Source of the DNA: Poriferisodalis sp965214215
GTDB taxonomy: Bacteria > Actinomycetota > Acidimicrobiia > Acidimicrobiales > Poriferisodalaceae
Assembly (NCBI RefSeq): GCF_965214215.1
Contig: NZ_CBDCBD010000003.1
Location: forward strand, 2,294,001-2,358,000
Reading direction: 5' to 3'
DNA: 64,000 nt
Shown: piece by piece, positions 1 through 8,076 of the stretch
Layout of the letters: every line of letters begins with the position of its first letter
Numbering within the stretch: position 1 is the stretch's first letter
The notes under the pieces: model-generated
What the model saw: only the letters and a program-made list of their open reading frames with translations
Told to the model about the DNA's origin: nothing
Database searches by the model: none
Made by a program: the position numbers and the translations under genes

Positions 1-1011
1 GACGACGTCCTGGTGGATCCCGACGTGGAGCGCTACTGGATGGCCGACGAAGCGGGAGGTGTCGGCGGCGTCGATCTGTACGTCGGCGGCGTGGAGCACG
101 CTGTGCTGCACCTGCTCTATGCCCGCTTCTGGCACAAGGTGCTCTACGACCTGGGCCACGTCAGCGGCCCTGAGCCGTTCGGCCGGCTGTACAACCAGGG
201 CTACATCCAGGCGGCGGCATACCAGGACGAGCGCGGCGTGTACGTCGAAGCCTCCGAGGTGGTCGAGCGTGACGGGAAGTTCTTCTGGGACGGCAGCGAG
301 GTCACCCGCCACTTCGGCAAGATGGGCAAATCGCTGCGCAACGCCGTGACGCCCGACGACATCTACAGCGCGTACGGGGCCGACACGCTGCGGACCTATG
401 AGATGTTCATGGGCCCGCTCGACCAGGGCCGGCCCTGGGAGACCCACTCGGTGATCGGCTCGCACCGGCTGCTGCAGCGCGTCTGGCGCAACCTCGTCGA
501 CGAGCAGACCGGCGAGCTCACGGTGTCGCAGACCGAACCCGACGCCGATCTCGAGCGCATGCTGCACCACACCATTGCTTCGGTCACCGATGCCATGTCG
601 GACCTGCGCTTCAACTCTGCGATCGCACGCATCACCGAGCTGAACAACGAGCTGACCCGCCGCGGCGGGCCGACACCCCGGCCGGTCGCCGATGTGCTGG
701 TGCGGCTGCTGGCGCCGCTGGTGCCCCACCTGGCCGAGGAACTGTGGGAAAAGCTCGGCCACGCCGAGACCGTCGTCTACGCGCCGTTCCCGCAGGCCGA
801 TCCGGCGCTGTTGGTGGCCGAGACCATCGAGGTGCCGGTGCAGGTGAACGGCAAGGTGCGCAGCCGCATCACCGTGGATGCAGCCATCTCGAACGACGAC
901 CTGCAGGCCGCGGCGCTCGCCGACGAGCGCATCGCGCAGCTCACCGCCAGCAACGACATCCGGCGCGTCGTTACCGTGCCGGGCAAGCTGGTGAACATCG
1001 TGCTCGCGTAG
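1..1011 (+). CDS. leuS: Leucyl-tRNA synthetase, C-terminal part (5' truncated by window edge)
   Basis: Class I aminoacyl-tRNA synthetase that charges tRNA-Leu in the cytoplasm. The open frame runs in from base 1, so about 336 C-terminal residues are visible. The catalytic KMSKS loop appears as KMGKS (about residues 107–111 of the visible part) followed by LRN, and is followed by a typical LeuRS stretch ending in GRPWE. The anticodon-binding helical domain and the C-terminal NGKVRSRITV strand typical of LeuRS follow. The HIGH motif and editing domain lie upstream of the window. Ends with TAG. KMGKS instead of KMSKS is a mild variant. Confidence 0.96.
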   Translation, partial: DDVLVDPDVERYWMADEAGGVGGVDLYVGGVEHAVLHLLYARFWHKVLYDLGHVSGPEPFGRLYNQGYIQAAAYQDERGVYVEASEVVERDGKFFWDGSEVTRHFGKMGKSLRNAVTPDDIYSAYGADTLRTYEMFMGPLDQGRPWETHSVIGSHRLLQRVWRNLVDEQTGELTVSQTEPDADLERMLHHTIASVTDAMSDLRFNSAIARITELNNELTRRGGPTPRPVADVLVRLLAPLVPHLAEELWEKLGHAETVVYAPFPQADPALLVAETIEVPVQVNGKVRSRITVDAAISNDDLQAAALADERIAQLTASNDIRRVVTVPGKLVNIVLA

Positions 1012-1078
1012 GCCACCAGCACGGGAGTCATACAGGAATGGGGATCGCTCGCGCGCCCGATCGCGCTAGTCTCGGCGG

Positions 1079-1149
1079 TGGACCGATCGGGAATCGAACC
1101 CGACGCCGGGCGTGTCAAGGGCCATCGGCGGAGAACCATCTCTCGGCCC
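1079..1149 (-). other. tRNA-like cloverleaf element (degenerate or atypical tRNA)
   Basis: On the minus strand a 71-nt segment folds as a reduced cloverleaf. The acceptor stem is GGGCCGA/TCGGTCC (7 bp with one G-U). A mini D-arm GAGA-TGGT-TCTC follows. The middle arm has stems CGCCG/CGGCG and GGC/GCC with a 2-nt bulge and loop CCTTGACAC. The T-arm TCGGG-TTCGATT-CCCGA is canonical. The discriminator would be A and CCA is not fully encoded. The T-arm matches the universal GGTTCGANTCC signature, unlikely by chance, but there is no normal D-loop or variable loop and the anticodon loop is 9 nt. It may be a decayed tRNA (GAC would read Val) or a tRNA-derived element. It is not a convincing functional tRNA. 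Confidence 0.4.
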
Positions 1150-1168
1150 TTGGCCTTCGGGTCGCTCG

Positions 1169-1196
1169 GAGCCGCACCAGTCCGCTGGTGCGGCTC
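1169..1196. terminator. Strong 12-bp intergenic hairpin
   Basis: A perfect inverted repeat: a 12-bp arm GAGCCGCACCAG, loop TCCG, and the matching arm. It sits between leuS (ends 1011) and the ThDP enzyme (starts 1334). There is no T-tract, so it is not a canonical rho-independent terminator, but its strength and position fit a 3'-end or transcript-stabilising structure. Apart from this hairpin and the tRNA-like element, the 322-bp gap shows no gene. Confidence 0.45.
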
Positions 1197-1333
1197 TTCG
1201 CGCTGGCCGGTTCAGGCTGACCTGAGGGCACGAGAGGCACCGCGCACGGCGGGCGATAAGCGGCGCAGCGCCGCGGCGCAAGCGTAGGCCGCGTGCCAAG
1301 CTCTAGCAGCAGTCATTGAGCGGGGAGCGACAC

Positions 1334-3016
1334 ATGAGTGACAACGAACAGCGCGCACTGGGCGTCACGGCCACCGAGACGCACGGCGGCAAGCTCGCCG
1401 CGAAGGCGCTGAAGGCGGCCGGGGTGGAGTGCGTGTTCACCCTGTCGGGCGGGCACGTCATGGGCATTTACGACGGCTGCATCGACGAGGGCATCGAGGT
1501 TGTCGACGTGCGCCACGAGCAGGCTGCGACCCACGCCGCCGACGCCTGGGCGCGCCTGCATCCGGGCAAGGTCGGCGTGGCGATCCTCACTGCGGGCCCC
1601 GGCGTGACTGACGGCGTCACCGGGGTTGCGAACGCCTGGCGGGCGAACTCGCCGATTCTGGTCTTCGGCGGCCAGGGGCCGTTCCGCCACGCGGGCCGCG
1701 GTTCGCTGCAGGAGATGGACCATGTGTCGCTCATGCGGCCGGTGACGAAATGGTCGGGCGCGTGCGGGGAGACCCGCCGCATCGCCGAGTACATCGAGCT
1801 GGCCGTGCGCACCGCGCTGAGCGGCATTCCGGGGCCCTCCTTCTTGGAGATCCCGATGGACGTGCTGCACGGAACGGTGGATCTCGATGCCGTCCAGATG
1901 CCCCAGTTCCGCGACTATCGGGTGGCATCAGCCGCACCGGCGCAAACGCTGGCTGAGGCTGCGGAGATCATCGCCGGTGCCCGTACCCCGGTGGTGATGG
2001 CCGGCACGTCGCTGAAGTGGAGCGAGGGCGGCGGTGCGCTCGGGGCATTCCTCGATGCCACGGCCATCCCGTGTTACGTGAACGGCATGGCCCGCGGGGA
2101 GATCAATTGGGACCACCCCTCGTTCCTGTCGCTGACACGGTCCGAGGCGCTCGCAGCCGCCGACGTGGTGATCCTGGCCGGCACGCCGCTCGACTTCCGG
2201 ATGAAGTTCGGCCGCGCCATTCCTGCCGATGCCCGAATCGTGCAGCTCGACCTCGACGAGACGCTCATCGGCCAGAACCGCGCCGCCGAAGTGGGGCTGG
2301 TGGGCAACTTGGGCGCCAACTTCGAGGCACTGCTGGAGCTGTTCAAGTCGAGCGGCGTCTCGGTGGACGCCTCGGCGCACCTCGCGGCGCTGGCGGCTCG
2401 CGAGGCCCAGCTCGACGAGGCCCGCAATGCCGAGCTGAACAGCGATGAGGTGCCGATCGACCCGCTGCGGCTGTGCCGCGAGATTGCCGACGCCGTCACC
2501 GACGACATGATCGTGATCGGTGACGGCGGCGACATCGTGGCGCAGGCCTCCAAGGTCATCCGGGTGCCGCGCCGGGGCACCTGGATGGACCCCGGCCCGC
2601 TGGGCACCCTCGGCGTGGGCATGCCGTTCGCCCTGGCTGCACAGAAAGCCCACCCTGACAAGCGCGTGCTGATCGTCTACGGCGACGGCTCATTCGGCCT
2701 GAACGGGTTCGAGTTCGACACCGCCGTGCGCTTCGGCCTGCCCATCGTGGGTGTCGTCGGCAACGACGCAGCGTGGGGGCAGATGCTGCGTCCCCAGGCC
2801 AGCCTGTACGGACAGGACCGGGTGGTCGCCACCGAGCTGAACTTCACCCGCTATGACAAGGTCGTCGAAGCCATGGGAGGCCACGGAGAGCACGTCACCG
2901 AGCCCGGCCAGATTGCACCCGCTCTGCAGCGAGCCTTCGACTCTGGCCTCCCCGCACTGGTGAACGTCGAGATCCGCCAAGACCGCGGTGCCATGAAGGG
3001 CTCCACCTACGTGTAA
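1334..3016 (+). CDS. Thiamine-diphosphate-dependent enzyme (acetolactate synthase-like)
   Basis: 560-residue ThDP enzyme with the three domains of the acetolactate synthase / benzoylformate decarboxylase superfamily. The N-terminal PYR domain carries the activating Glu in VRHEQAA, a central domain follows, and the C-terminal PP domain has the GDGS...GND metal/ThDP motif starting near residue 450. Start ATG at 1334 is chosen because GGGGAG precedes it at normal spacing; an upstream GTG at 1316 lacks this. No regulatory small subunit gene is next to it, so it need not be the biosynthetic IlvB; related proteins act on 2-hydroxyacyl-CoA, oxalyl-CoA or benzoylformate. The substrate cannot be named from sequence. 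Confidence 0.88.
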   Translation: MSDNEQRALGVTATETHGGKLAAKALKAAGVECVFTLSGGHVMGIYDGCIDEGIEVVDVRHEQAATHAADAWARLHPGKVGVAILTAGPGVTDGVTGVANAWRANSPILVFGGQGPFRHAGRGSLQEMDHVSLMRPVTKWSGACGETRRIAEYIELAVRTALSGIPGPSFLEIPMDVLHGTVDLDAVQMPQFRDYRVASAAPAQTLAEAAEIIAGARTPVVMAGTSLKWSEGGGALGAFLDATAIPCYVNGMARGEINWDHPSFLSLTRSEALAAADVVILAGTPLDFRMKFGRAIPADARIVQLDLDETLIGQNRAAEVGLVGNLGANFEALLELFKSSGVSVDASAHLAALAAREAQLDEARNAELNSDEVPIDPLRLCREIADAVTDDMIVIGDGGDIVAQASKVIRVPRRGTWMDPGPLGTLGVGMPFALAAQKAHPDKRVLIVYGDGSFGLNGFEFDTAVRFGLPIVGVVGNDAAWGQMLRPQASLYGQDRVVATELNFTRYDKVVEAMGGHGEHVTEPGQIAPALQRAFDSGLPALVNVEIRQDRGAMKGSTYV

Positions 3017-3049
3017 CGGGGCGATGGCACGAGGCGAGGCAGTAGGCAC

Positions 3050-3820
3050 ATGTGCGGGCGCTTTGTCTCGGCGGCAGATCTTGAGGCGGTGGCGGCGTAT
3101 TTCGACACCCCGATGCCCGGGTTCGATGCGCCGCGCAGCTACAACGTGGCGCCTACCACCGACATCGTGGCCGTCGTGGGCGGCGCCGAATCCCGTCGGC
3201 TCGAGATGTTCCGCTGGGGCTTGGTGCCTCGCTGGTCCGCCGACCCCGCCAAGGGCCCGCCGCTGTTCAACGCTCGCTCCGAGACGGCGGCCACGAAGAA
3301 CTCGTTCCGCGGGCCGTTCCGCCGGCGCCGTTGCATCGTGCCCGCCGACGGCTTCTTCGAGTGGCCCCCCGCACCCCCCGGCACCAGCCGCGACGATCGC
3401 CCCCTGCCGCACTACATCACCCGATCCGACGGCGGCATGCTCGCCATGGCCGGCCTGTGGGAACGGTGGTCGCCGCCCGAAGGCGCGGCCGGCGATGCCC
3501 GCGGCGCTGACGCCGATGATCCCGCCGAGGGCGTCGCCCGCGGTGCGGTGCGCAACGCGCTGCACTCGGCCGCGGTGCTCACCACGGTGGCGAACGACTT
3601 CATGGCGCCGATCCACAACCGCATGCCGGTGCTGCTCGAGCGCGACGCATGGGACGCCTGGCTCGACCCGTCCAACGACGACCCCGATGAGCTCGCTTCG
3701 ATGTGTGCGCCCGCGGACGAAGGAGTCTTGCGCTCACATCAGGTGGGACGTGCCGTCGGCAATGTCCGCAATCGCGACGCCAGCCTGATCGAACCGGTCG
3801 AGTCCGGCCAGCTCTTCTGA
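3050..3820 (+). CDS. SOS-response-associated peptidase (SRAP/HMCES-YedK family)
   Basis: 256 residues. SRAP proteins form a thiazolidine crosslink through Cys2 with abasic sites in single-stranded DNA. The sequence starts MCGRF, so Cys2 is exposed after Met removal. The family residues Asn in SYNVAPT, Arg in NARSET, Glu in GFFEW and His in APIHNRMPV are all present. A roughly 25-residue Ala/Gly-rich insertion (around residues 140–170) is longer than in typical family members. It lies 33 bp after the ThDP gene and may be cotranscribed with it, though no functional link is evident. Confidence 0.92.
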   Translation: MCGRFVSAADLEAVAAYFDTPMPGFDAPRSYNVAPTTDIVAVVGGAESRRLEMFRWGLVPRWSADPAKGPPLFNARSETAATKNSFRGPFRRRRCIVPADGFFEWPPAPPGTSRDDRPLPHYITRSDGGMLAMAGLWERWSPPEGAAGDARGADADDPAEGVARGAVRNALHSAAVLTTVANDFMAPIHNRMPVLLERDAWDAWLDPSNDDPDELASMCAPADEGVLRSHQVGRAVGNVRNRDASLIEPVESGQLF

Positions 3821-3944
3821 GCCGCGCCGCAGCGCTTGGCTCAGCCGGTTGCGGCCAGATGGGCTCGCCGCGGCGTGTCGAGGCCAGATCGGCTCGGTTG
3901 GACGCTGCTCACTCGGTCCGGCTGGATCTGGACTGCCTGGTTGC

Positions 3945-5213
3945 TCAACCGATGTGGGCGAGACAGGCCTTCGTGCGAGCCTCGAGCCGGTCGAGCAGTT
4001 GGCTGACGCGGGGAGATGCAGAGAGGCTGCCCCGCAGGGCGGCGGCTTCCGCAGCACAGGCCTCGGGTACAGCAGCGGCGATGTTGCTGATGCGCGCGAG
4101 CAGCGCTTCGGCAGGCACGCCGAGTTCCGCGGCACAGCGAGTCCAGCACGGCACCGCATCGCTGGGCGTCACGATGTGGCTGCCGCCGATGGAGAAGGCA
4201 TGCATGAAAGGCTCGTCCTGTTCCAGATACGGCAGCACGCTGCATACGTCGTACATGGGTGCCAAGCGCACCTCGCCGAACTCGAGCAGCAGGCCGAAGT
4301 TCTTGGCATGGCCGTCCGGCGCGGCGATGATCCAGTTGTAGGCCAGTGCATCGAGCAGATCAGCGATGTCGTCGGCTGGAGCGCTCGAATGCCTGCGCAA
4401 CAGGGCTACGAACTGCGACGGCGACGGCCCGCCGTGCTGCTCGTACCTCAGCGACGGAGTCACGCCGAGGGCCTGGCACATGTCCTCCTGGTGCAGCCGC
4501 AGCCACAGGTCGCCGACGCGTCGACGGTCGTAGCGCTCCACGACGACCGTGTCGAACCCGCCGAACTCGGTCACCTCTGTTGCGGCTGCGGGCAGCCCAA
4601 GGCGTCGCGCGGTCGCCATGCTCAGGTGCTCCACGACGGCTTGATGCTGCGTCATGAACACGGCGGGCTTCAAGATGTGCGTGGTCACCGCAGTGCCATG
4701 CGGTTGATGCCATTCGCCGAGGTGGCGATGAAGGGCAATCTTGGCTTGAGCCCCCGCAAGGCTGAAGTAGCCGGGTGCAGCGACATCGCGAGCGAGGTGC
4801 GTCCGCTGCCGGACCGACGTCAAGCGCTGGGCAACGTCGGAATCGCTGAGCGGCTCGTAACGGCCGCCACGCGACATTGCGGCATCGACTTCGTCGGCGG
4901 GGCAGACCTGTACGGCGCCGGCGCAATCGAGACCCATGGCCGTCGCGAGCAGATCGAGCGGGTCCGATGACGCTGCCCCGGTGATCTGCTGCCAGTACCG
5001 GAGCAGTTCGGCATTGTCCGGCAGCAGGCCCTGGAGCCATGCCCGGATGACTGCGCCGGGATGCCGCTGCTGGGTCAACGGCATGCTGAGCGACAGCGGG
5101 ACCGTTGCGCCCTTGTCGTCCAGATAGTCGGCGTCGTAGGCAAAGAAGTCGCCCGCTGCACTGACAGTGCCGATCTGCCTGCCGCCCAACAGGATGGCCA
5201 GCGGCGCCGTCAT
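3945..5213 (-). CDS. hipA: HipA-family serine/threonine kinase toxin
   Basis: 422-residue HipA-like kinase. In E. coli HipA phosphorylates glutamyl-tRNA synthetase and causes growth arrest. The N-terminal HipA couple domain (residues ~1–105) contains LSLSMPL and NLLPDN-like LLPDNAE. The loop FSLAGAQAKIA has Ser151 at the position of the regulatory autophosphorylated serine. The catalytic segment APDGHAKNFG and the metal-binding APMYDVCS follow. All key elements appear intact. It lies 67 bp downstream of hipB on the same strand, giving the usual antitoxin-first order, and its 3' end converges on the SRAP gene. Confidence 0.9.
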   Translation of the reverse strand: MTAPLAILLGGRQIGTVSAAGDFFAYDADYLDDKGATVPLSLSMPLTQQRHPGAVIRAWLQGLLPDNAELLRYWQQITGAASSDPLDLLATAMGLDCAGAVQVCPADEVDAAMSRGGRYEPLSDSDVAQRLTSVRQRTHLARDVAAPGYFSLAGAQAKIALHRHLGEWHQPHGTAVTTHILKPAVFMTQHQAVVEHLSMATARRLGLPAAATEVTEFGGFDTVVVERYDRRRVGDLWLRLHQEDMCQALGVTPSLRYEQHGGPSPSQFVALLRRHSSAPADDIADLLDALAYNWIIAAPDGHAKNFGLLLEFGEVRLAPMYDVCSVLPYLEQDEPFMHAFSIGGSHIVTPSDAVPCWTRCAAELGVPAEALLARISNIAAAVPEACAAEAAALRGSLSASPRVSQLLDRLEARTKACLAHIG

Positions 5214-5280
5214 CGTGGTTTCCGCCCAGCTGCACAGCGGTGCAATGATGTCGTCGGCGAGTCGAGTGGGCGCCGTGCTG

Positions 5281-5631
5281 TCATTGCTGCGGGTCGTGCC
5301 TCTCTGCGTTCGCGATGGCGGCGGCGAGGTCGGAGCGACGATGGGCGAGCGGGCCGACGCGCATGGCGTTCTTCAGTTCGTCCAAAGTGGAAGGACCTGA
5401 GTCGGCGTCGGCCAGCACGACGCGATAGCCCAGCGCGTGGATGCACGCCAGCACTGTGTCCAGCTGGCCGCCTCGCAGGTTGCCGCGCTCGAGATTGGAC
5501 ACCCACGGGCGTGATGCGCCGATCATCTGACCGAACTGAGATTGGGTGAGCCCCGCGGCTTGGCGCAGCTGTGCCACGGCGCCGCCGATTCCCTCCACTG
5601 TGTAGATGTCGATGGGTCGTCGCAGCGTCAC
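5281..5631 (-). CDS. hipB: HipB-like XRE-family antitoxin/repressor
   Basis: About 116 residues with a helix-turn-helix of the Cro/C1 type (GLTQSQFGQMIGASRPWVSN) followed by a short dimerisation region and a charged C-terminal tail. It should bind HipA and repress its own promoter. The frame is open further upstream to 5769, but the operator array at 5671–5840 occupies that stretch, so GTG 5631 preceded by a G-rich SD-like run is preferred; the start is moderately certain. A TACAAT −10-like box (5717–5712) lies inside one operator, consistent with autorepression. Confidence 0.82.
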   Translation of the reverse strand: MTLRRPIDIYTVEGIGGAVAQLRQAAGLTQSQFGQMIGASRPWVSNLERGNLRGGQLDTVLACIHALGYRVVLADADSGPSTLDELKNAMRVGPLAHRRSDLAAAIANAERHDPQQ

Positions 5632-5670
5632 CGCCCCCCCAGGCGTTTCGTGGGACGGTTCACCGTGACG

Positions 5671-5840
5671 TGAAGCCGTTGGAATGCATCGCGAGCCGTG
5701 GCGGCCCATGCATTGTATTCGATGCAGAGCGCCATCTGTTGCCGCACGCATCCTATGTGATGCACGCACGCCTGATTAGCCGTGTGCATCGCATTCAATG
5801 CACACCGTCACACATGGAGCTGTGCATCGGATCGAATGCG
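5671..5840. promoter_or_regulatory. hipBA operator array: five 18-bp sites at 38-bp period
   Basis: Sites with consensus TGCATYGNATTCRATGCA begin at 5709, 5747, 5785 and 5823, each exactly 38 bp apart; the 5785 copy extends to a 24-bp near-perfect palindrome (5782–5805). A fifth, degenerate site in the same register (5671–5688) keeps the right half AATGCA. The spacing is about 3.6 helical turns. The −10-like TACAAT of hipB lies within the 5709 site. This resembles the multi-operator arrangement of E. coli hipBA but with an unrelated sequence. It lies between the divergent hipB side and the HIT gene end. Confidence 0.8.
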
Positions 5841-5885
5841 GCTTGATGACGAAGATCGGCCGGACTGGATGCACTTCGGAGCGGG

Positions 5886-6290
5886 TTAGTCGGTTGCGGC
5901 GAGCGCTGTGGTGATGGCTTTGGCCGGCCCGGCCAGATCCTCCGCCGAGGCCATCGGCAGTGGCCGGGCGAAGTTCATGTCGGACATCGAGTTCACCGGG
6001 CACACATGGATATGGCAATGCGGCACCTCGAAGCCGGCGATCATCAGCCCGATGCGCTCGGGCCGCAGCGCCCGCATCTGCGCCTCGCCGATGCGCCGGG
6101 ACACATCGAACAGGTGAGCTTGCAGGTCTGCGGGAACATCCAGCCAGTGGTCGATCTCGGCGATCGGCACGACGAGCGTGTGGCCCACCGACAGCGGATT
6201 GATGGACAGGAACGCGACGCAGTGCTCGTCGCGCCAAACGAACGTCCCGGGCAGCTCTCCGGAGATGATCTTGGTGAACACGGTGGCCAT
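5886..6290 (-). CDS. HIT-family nucleotide hydrolase/transferase
   Basis: 134-residue histidine-triad protein. The catalytic triad HCHIHVCP lies at residues 91–98, and the N-terminal segment FTKIISGELPG is typical of HINT-type proteins, which hydrolyse nucleoside phosphoramidates and similar adenylated compounds. The frame is open far upstream to 7199, but that stretch reads through a repeat and antisense to pgsA. ATG 6290 matches the family N-terminus and has a TAAGCT box seven bases upstream, indicating a leaderless transcript. Confidence 0.92.
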   Translation of the reverse strand: MATVFTKIISGELPGTFVWRDEHCVAFLSINPLSVGHTLVVPIAEIDHWLDVPADLQAHLFDVSRRIGEAQMRALRPERIGLMIAGFEVPHCHIHVCPVNSMSDMNFARPLPMASAEDLAGPAKAITTALAATD

Positions 6291-6297
6291 GGCGCGT

Positions 6298-6303
6298 AGC
6301 TTA
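6298..6303 (-). promoter_or_regulatory. Leaderless −10 box of the HIT gene
   Basis: TAAGCT followed by 7 nt and ATG 6290; no SD site. Supports this start. Confidence 0.55.
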
Positions 6304-6343
6304 AGGAGCGGCGCGAGCAGGCGACCTTCTCGTCGTCGCAGAG

Positions 6344-6407
6344 GTTGTTTCCCGCTCTCGTTCCCCACCTTCTTGCGATTGGGCTCACGGGCGGCTCGGG
6401 GAATCGG
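6344..6407 (-). repeat. Dispersed intergenic repeat, copy D (partial)
   Basis: Minus strand shares CCGTGAGCCCAATCGCA and GGGAAC(A/G)AGAGCGGG with the copy at 11917. The left AGAGGCTGAGCC end is diverged. Located between the HIT gene and pgsA. Confidence 0.65.
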
Positions 6408-6502
6408 CGGCCCCGCCCCGCATCTGTGTCCATAGATCCCATGCTCGCTCCAATCCTTGGAGCCTGCGCAAACGTCCCAGGGTGAATCAAGGTTCGCATC
6501 GG

Positions 6503-6508
6503 TACTGT
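6503..6508 (+). promoter_or_regulatory. Leaderless −10 box of pgsA-like gene
   Basis: TACTGT, 7 nt, then GTG 6516. The competing GTG at 6507 overlaps the box itself, so 6516 is preferred. Confidence 0.5.
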
Positions 6509-6515
6509 GAGCCGG

Positions 6516-7130
6516 GTGAGCGAAGGCCCCGACGAGGCGTCTGATCCCGACCCTGGGTGGCGGCCGTTCACCGTGCCCAACCTGATCAGCTTGGCGCGGC
6601 TGGGCTGCCTGCCTTGGTTCGTGTGGCTGGTGTTCGGCGCCGAGGACCGCTGGGCGGCGGCGCTGCTGCTGGGTGCGCTGGGGGCCACCGACTGGGTGGA
6701 CGGCTGGGTGGCGAGACGTTTCGACCAGGTCTCCGAGCTGGGCAAGATCCTCGACCCCACCGCCGATCGATTGCTGTTGCTGGTCGCGCTCGTCGTGATG
6801 ATCGTCGACGGGTCGTTGCCGCTGTGGATTGCCGTGCTGGCGCTGTTCCGCGAGGGGGTCGTTGCCATCGCCGCACTGGTGCTCGGTGCCCTCGGTGCAC
6901 GCAAGATCGACGTGACCTGGTGGGGCAAGACCGGCACGTTTCTGATGATGTTCGCCGTGCCGTTCTTTCTTGCGGGGCACAGCGATATCGCCGCTGCTGA
7001 TGCGTTCGGGATCGGGGCGTGGATCTTCGTGGCAGTGGGCCTGCCGATCCACTACTGGTCGGCGGCGGGCTACATCCCTCAAGCCTTCGATGCGGTGCGA
7101 GAGGGGCGTGCTGGCCGCGTCAGCGGCTGA
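6516..7130 (+). CDS. CDP-alcohol phosphatidyltransferase (PgsA-like)
   Basis: 204-residue integral membrane enzyme that transfers a phosphatidyl group from CDP-diacylglycerol to an alcohol. The family signature D-G-x2-A-R-x8-G-x3-D-x3-D is complete (DGWVARR...GKILDPTADR, about residues 62–84) and is followed by about four hydrophobic helices. The substrate (glycerol-3-phosphate, inositol-phosphate or other) cannot be decided. It precedes gcvH; as I recall, mycobacteria also have pgsA2 near gcvH–garA. Start GTG 6516 rests on the −10 spacing; GTG 6507 is an alternative. Confidence 0.88.
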   Translation: MSEGPDEASDPDPGWRPFTVPNLISLARLGCLPWFVWLVFGAEDRWAAALLLGALGATDWVDGWVARRFDQVSELGKILDPTADRLLLLVALVVMIVDGSLPLWIAVLALFREGVVAIAALVLGALGARKIDVTWWGKTGTFLMMFAVPFFLAGHSDIAAADAFGIGAWIFVAVGLPIHYWSAAGYIPQAFDAVREGRAGRVSG

Positions 7131-7203
7131 GCAAGCCGCCGCGCTGGTCAGGGGCCACACGTGACAGCGGGGCGACTGAGCTATTCGTGTGGCAGTCATC
7201 CGG

Positions 7204-7209
7204 TAGCTT
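7204..7209 (+). promoter_or_regulatory. Leaderless −10 box of gcvH operon
   Basis: TAGCTT, 7 nt, then ATG 7217, with no SD site. Would drive gcvH, the FHA gene and the MerR gene. Confidence 0.55.
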
Positions 7210-7216
7210 CGTGAAC

Positions 7217-7618
7217 ATGGAGATTCCTGCGGAGCTTCGCTACTCGAGCGATCATGAATGGGTACGCCCCGCGGACGGCGGGGTGCAGGTGGGCATCACC
7301 GATTTTGCGCAGGATGCGCTCGGAGATGTCGTGTATGTGGAGTTGCCCGAGATCGGCGCACAGGTCACCGCTGACGAGCCGATGTGCGAGATCGAGTCGA
7401 CCAAATCCGTCTCAGACATCTTTGCCCCGATCTCGGGGGAAGTGGTTGAGGTGAACGACACGCTGGAGGACGAACCGCAGCTGGTCAACGAGTCGCCTTA
7501 TGGCGACGGGTGGATCTGCGTTATCGCCCCGACCGACGACGCATCGCAGGCGTCTGCAGAGATGGAGGCACTGCTCGATGCCGACAGCTACGCCGCGTTG
7601 ATCGCCGAGGACATCTGA
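7217..7618 (+). CDS. gcvH: Glycine cleavage system H protein
   Basis: 133-residue lipoyl carrier that shuttles the aminomethyl group between the P and T proteins. The lipoylation site is Lys63 in EIESTKSVSDI, and the N-terminal RYSSDHEWV and C-terminal NESPYGDGWI blocks are typical of full-length GcvH. The partner genes gcvP and gcvT are in the same window but 20 kb away on the other strand. The start is fixed by the family N-terminus and the leaderless −10 box. The stop is 5 bp before the FHA gene. Confidence 0.97.
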   Translation: MEIPAELRYSSDHEWVRPADGGVQVGITDFAQDALGDVVYVELPEIGAQVTADEPMCEIESTKSVSDIFAPISGEVVEVNDTLEDEPQLVNESPYGDGWICVIAPTDDASQASAEMEALLDADSYAALIAEDI

Positions 7619-7623
7619 TCTCC

Positions 7624-8076
7624 ATGTCTGTGACCTGCGGCACATGCGGAAAGATAAGTGCCGAGGACGCCCGGTTCTGTTCCGGCTGCGGGACGCGACT
7701 GGACACGACCGGGGACGCACCCACCGAAATTCTCGTGCCGGTGCGCGTTACCGAAGTCCCGCCGTACGCCGGCCAAGCGGAGCTCGTGGTTACCTCGGGC
7801 CATCGGTCCGGTATCCGGTTCGAGCTGGCCGGTGACCGGGTCACCGTGGGCCGCCACCCCGACAGCGACATCTTCTTGGACGACATCACCGTGTCACGCC
7901 GTCATGTGGTGCTCGAACTCGGCCCGGCGGGACACATCCTGATCGACGTGGGCTCGTTGAACGGCACCTATGTGAATGGCGTTCGCACCGACGGCGAGGT
8001 GAGGCTGAGCAGCGGCAGCGAGTTGCAGATCGGCAAGTTCAAGCTGCTGTACTTGGTTTCGTCGGTCGGATTGTGA
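7624..8076 (+). CDS. Zinc-ribbon plus FHA-domain protein (GarA-like position)
   Basis: 150 residues. An N-terminal zinc ribbon (Cys5, Cys8, Cys19, Cys22) is joined to an FHA phosphothreonine-binding domain with GRHPDSD (77–83), SRRH (91–94) and SLNGTYVNG (111–119). Its place directly after gcvH and before a MerR regulator is where mycobacteria have garA, whose FHA domain switches off TCA/glutamate enzymes when unphosphorylated. GarA has an N-terminal phosphothreonine motif instead of a zinc ribbon; here APTEILV could offer a threonine, but this is speculative. The stop overlaps the next start. Confidence 0.88.
   Translation: MSVTCGTCGKISAEDARFCSGCGTRLDTTGDAPTEILVPVRVTEVPPYAGQAELVVTSGHRSGIRFELAGDRVTVGRHPDSDIFLDDITVSRRHVVLELGPAGHILIDVGSLNGTYVNGVRTDGEVRLSSGSELQIGKFKLLYLVSSVGL

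Noticed and set aside
1079..1149. Possible tRNA-Sec (selC), given the Sec genes
   Set aside because: No UCA anticodon, no long variable arm and no extended acceptor/D-stem; only a generic T-arm is present.
5281..5769. 162-residue version of HipB
   Set aside because: The extra N-terminal codons are made of the palindromic operator sites, which must be outside the coding region if they regulate it.
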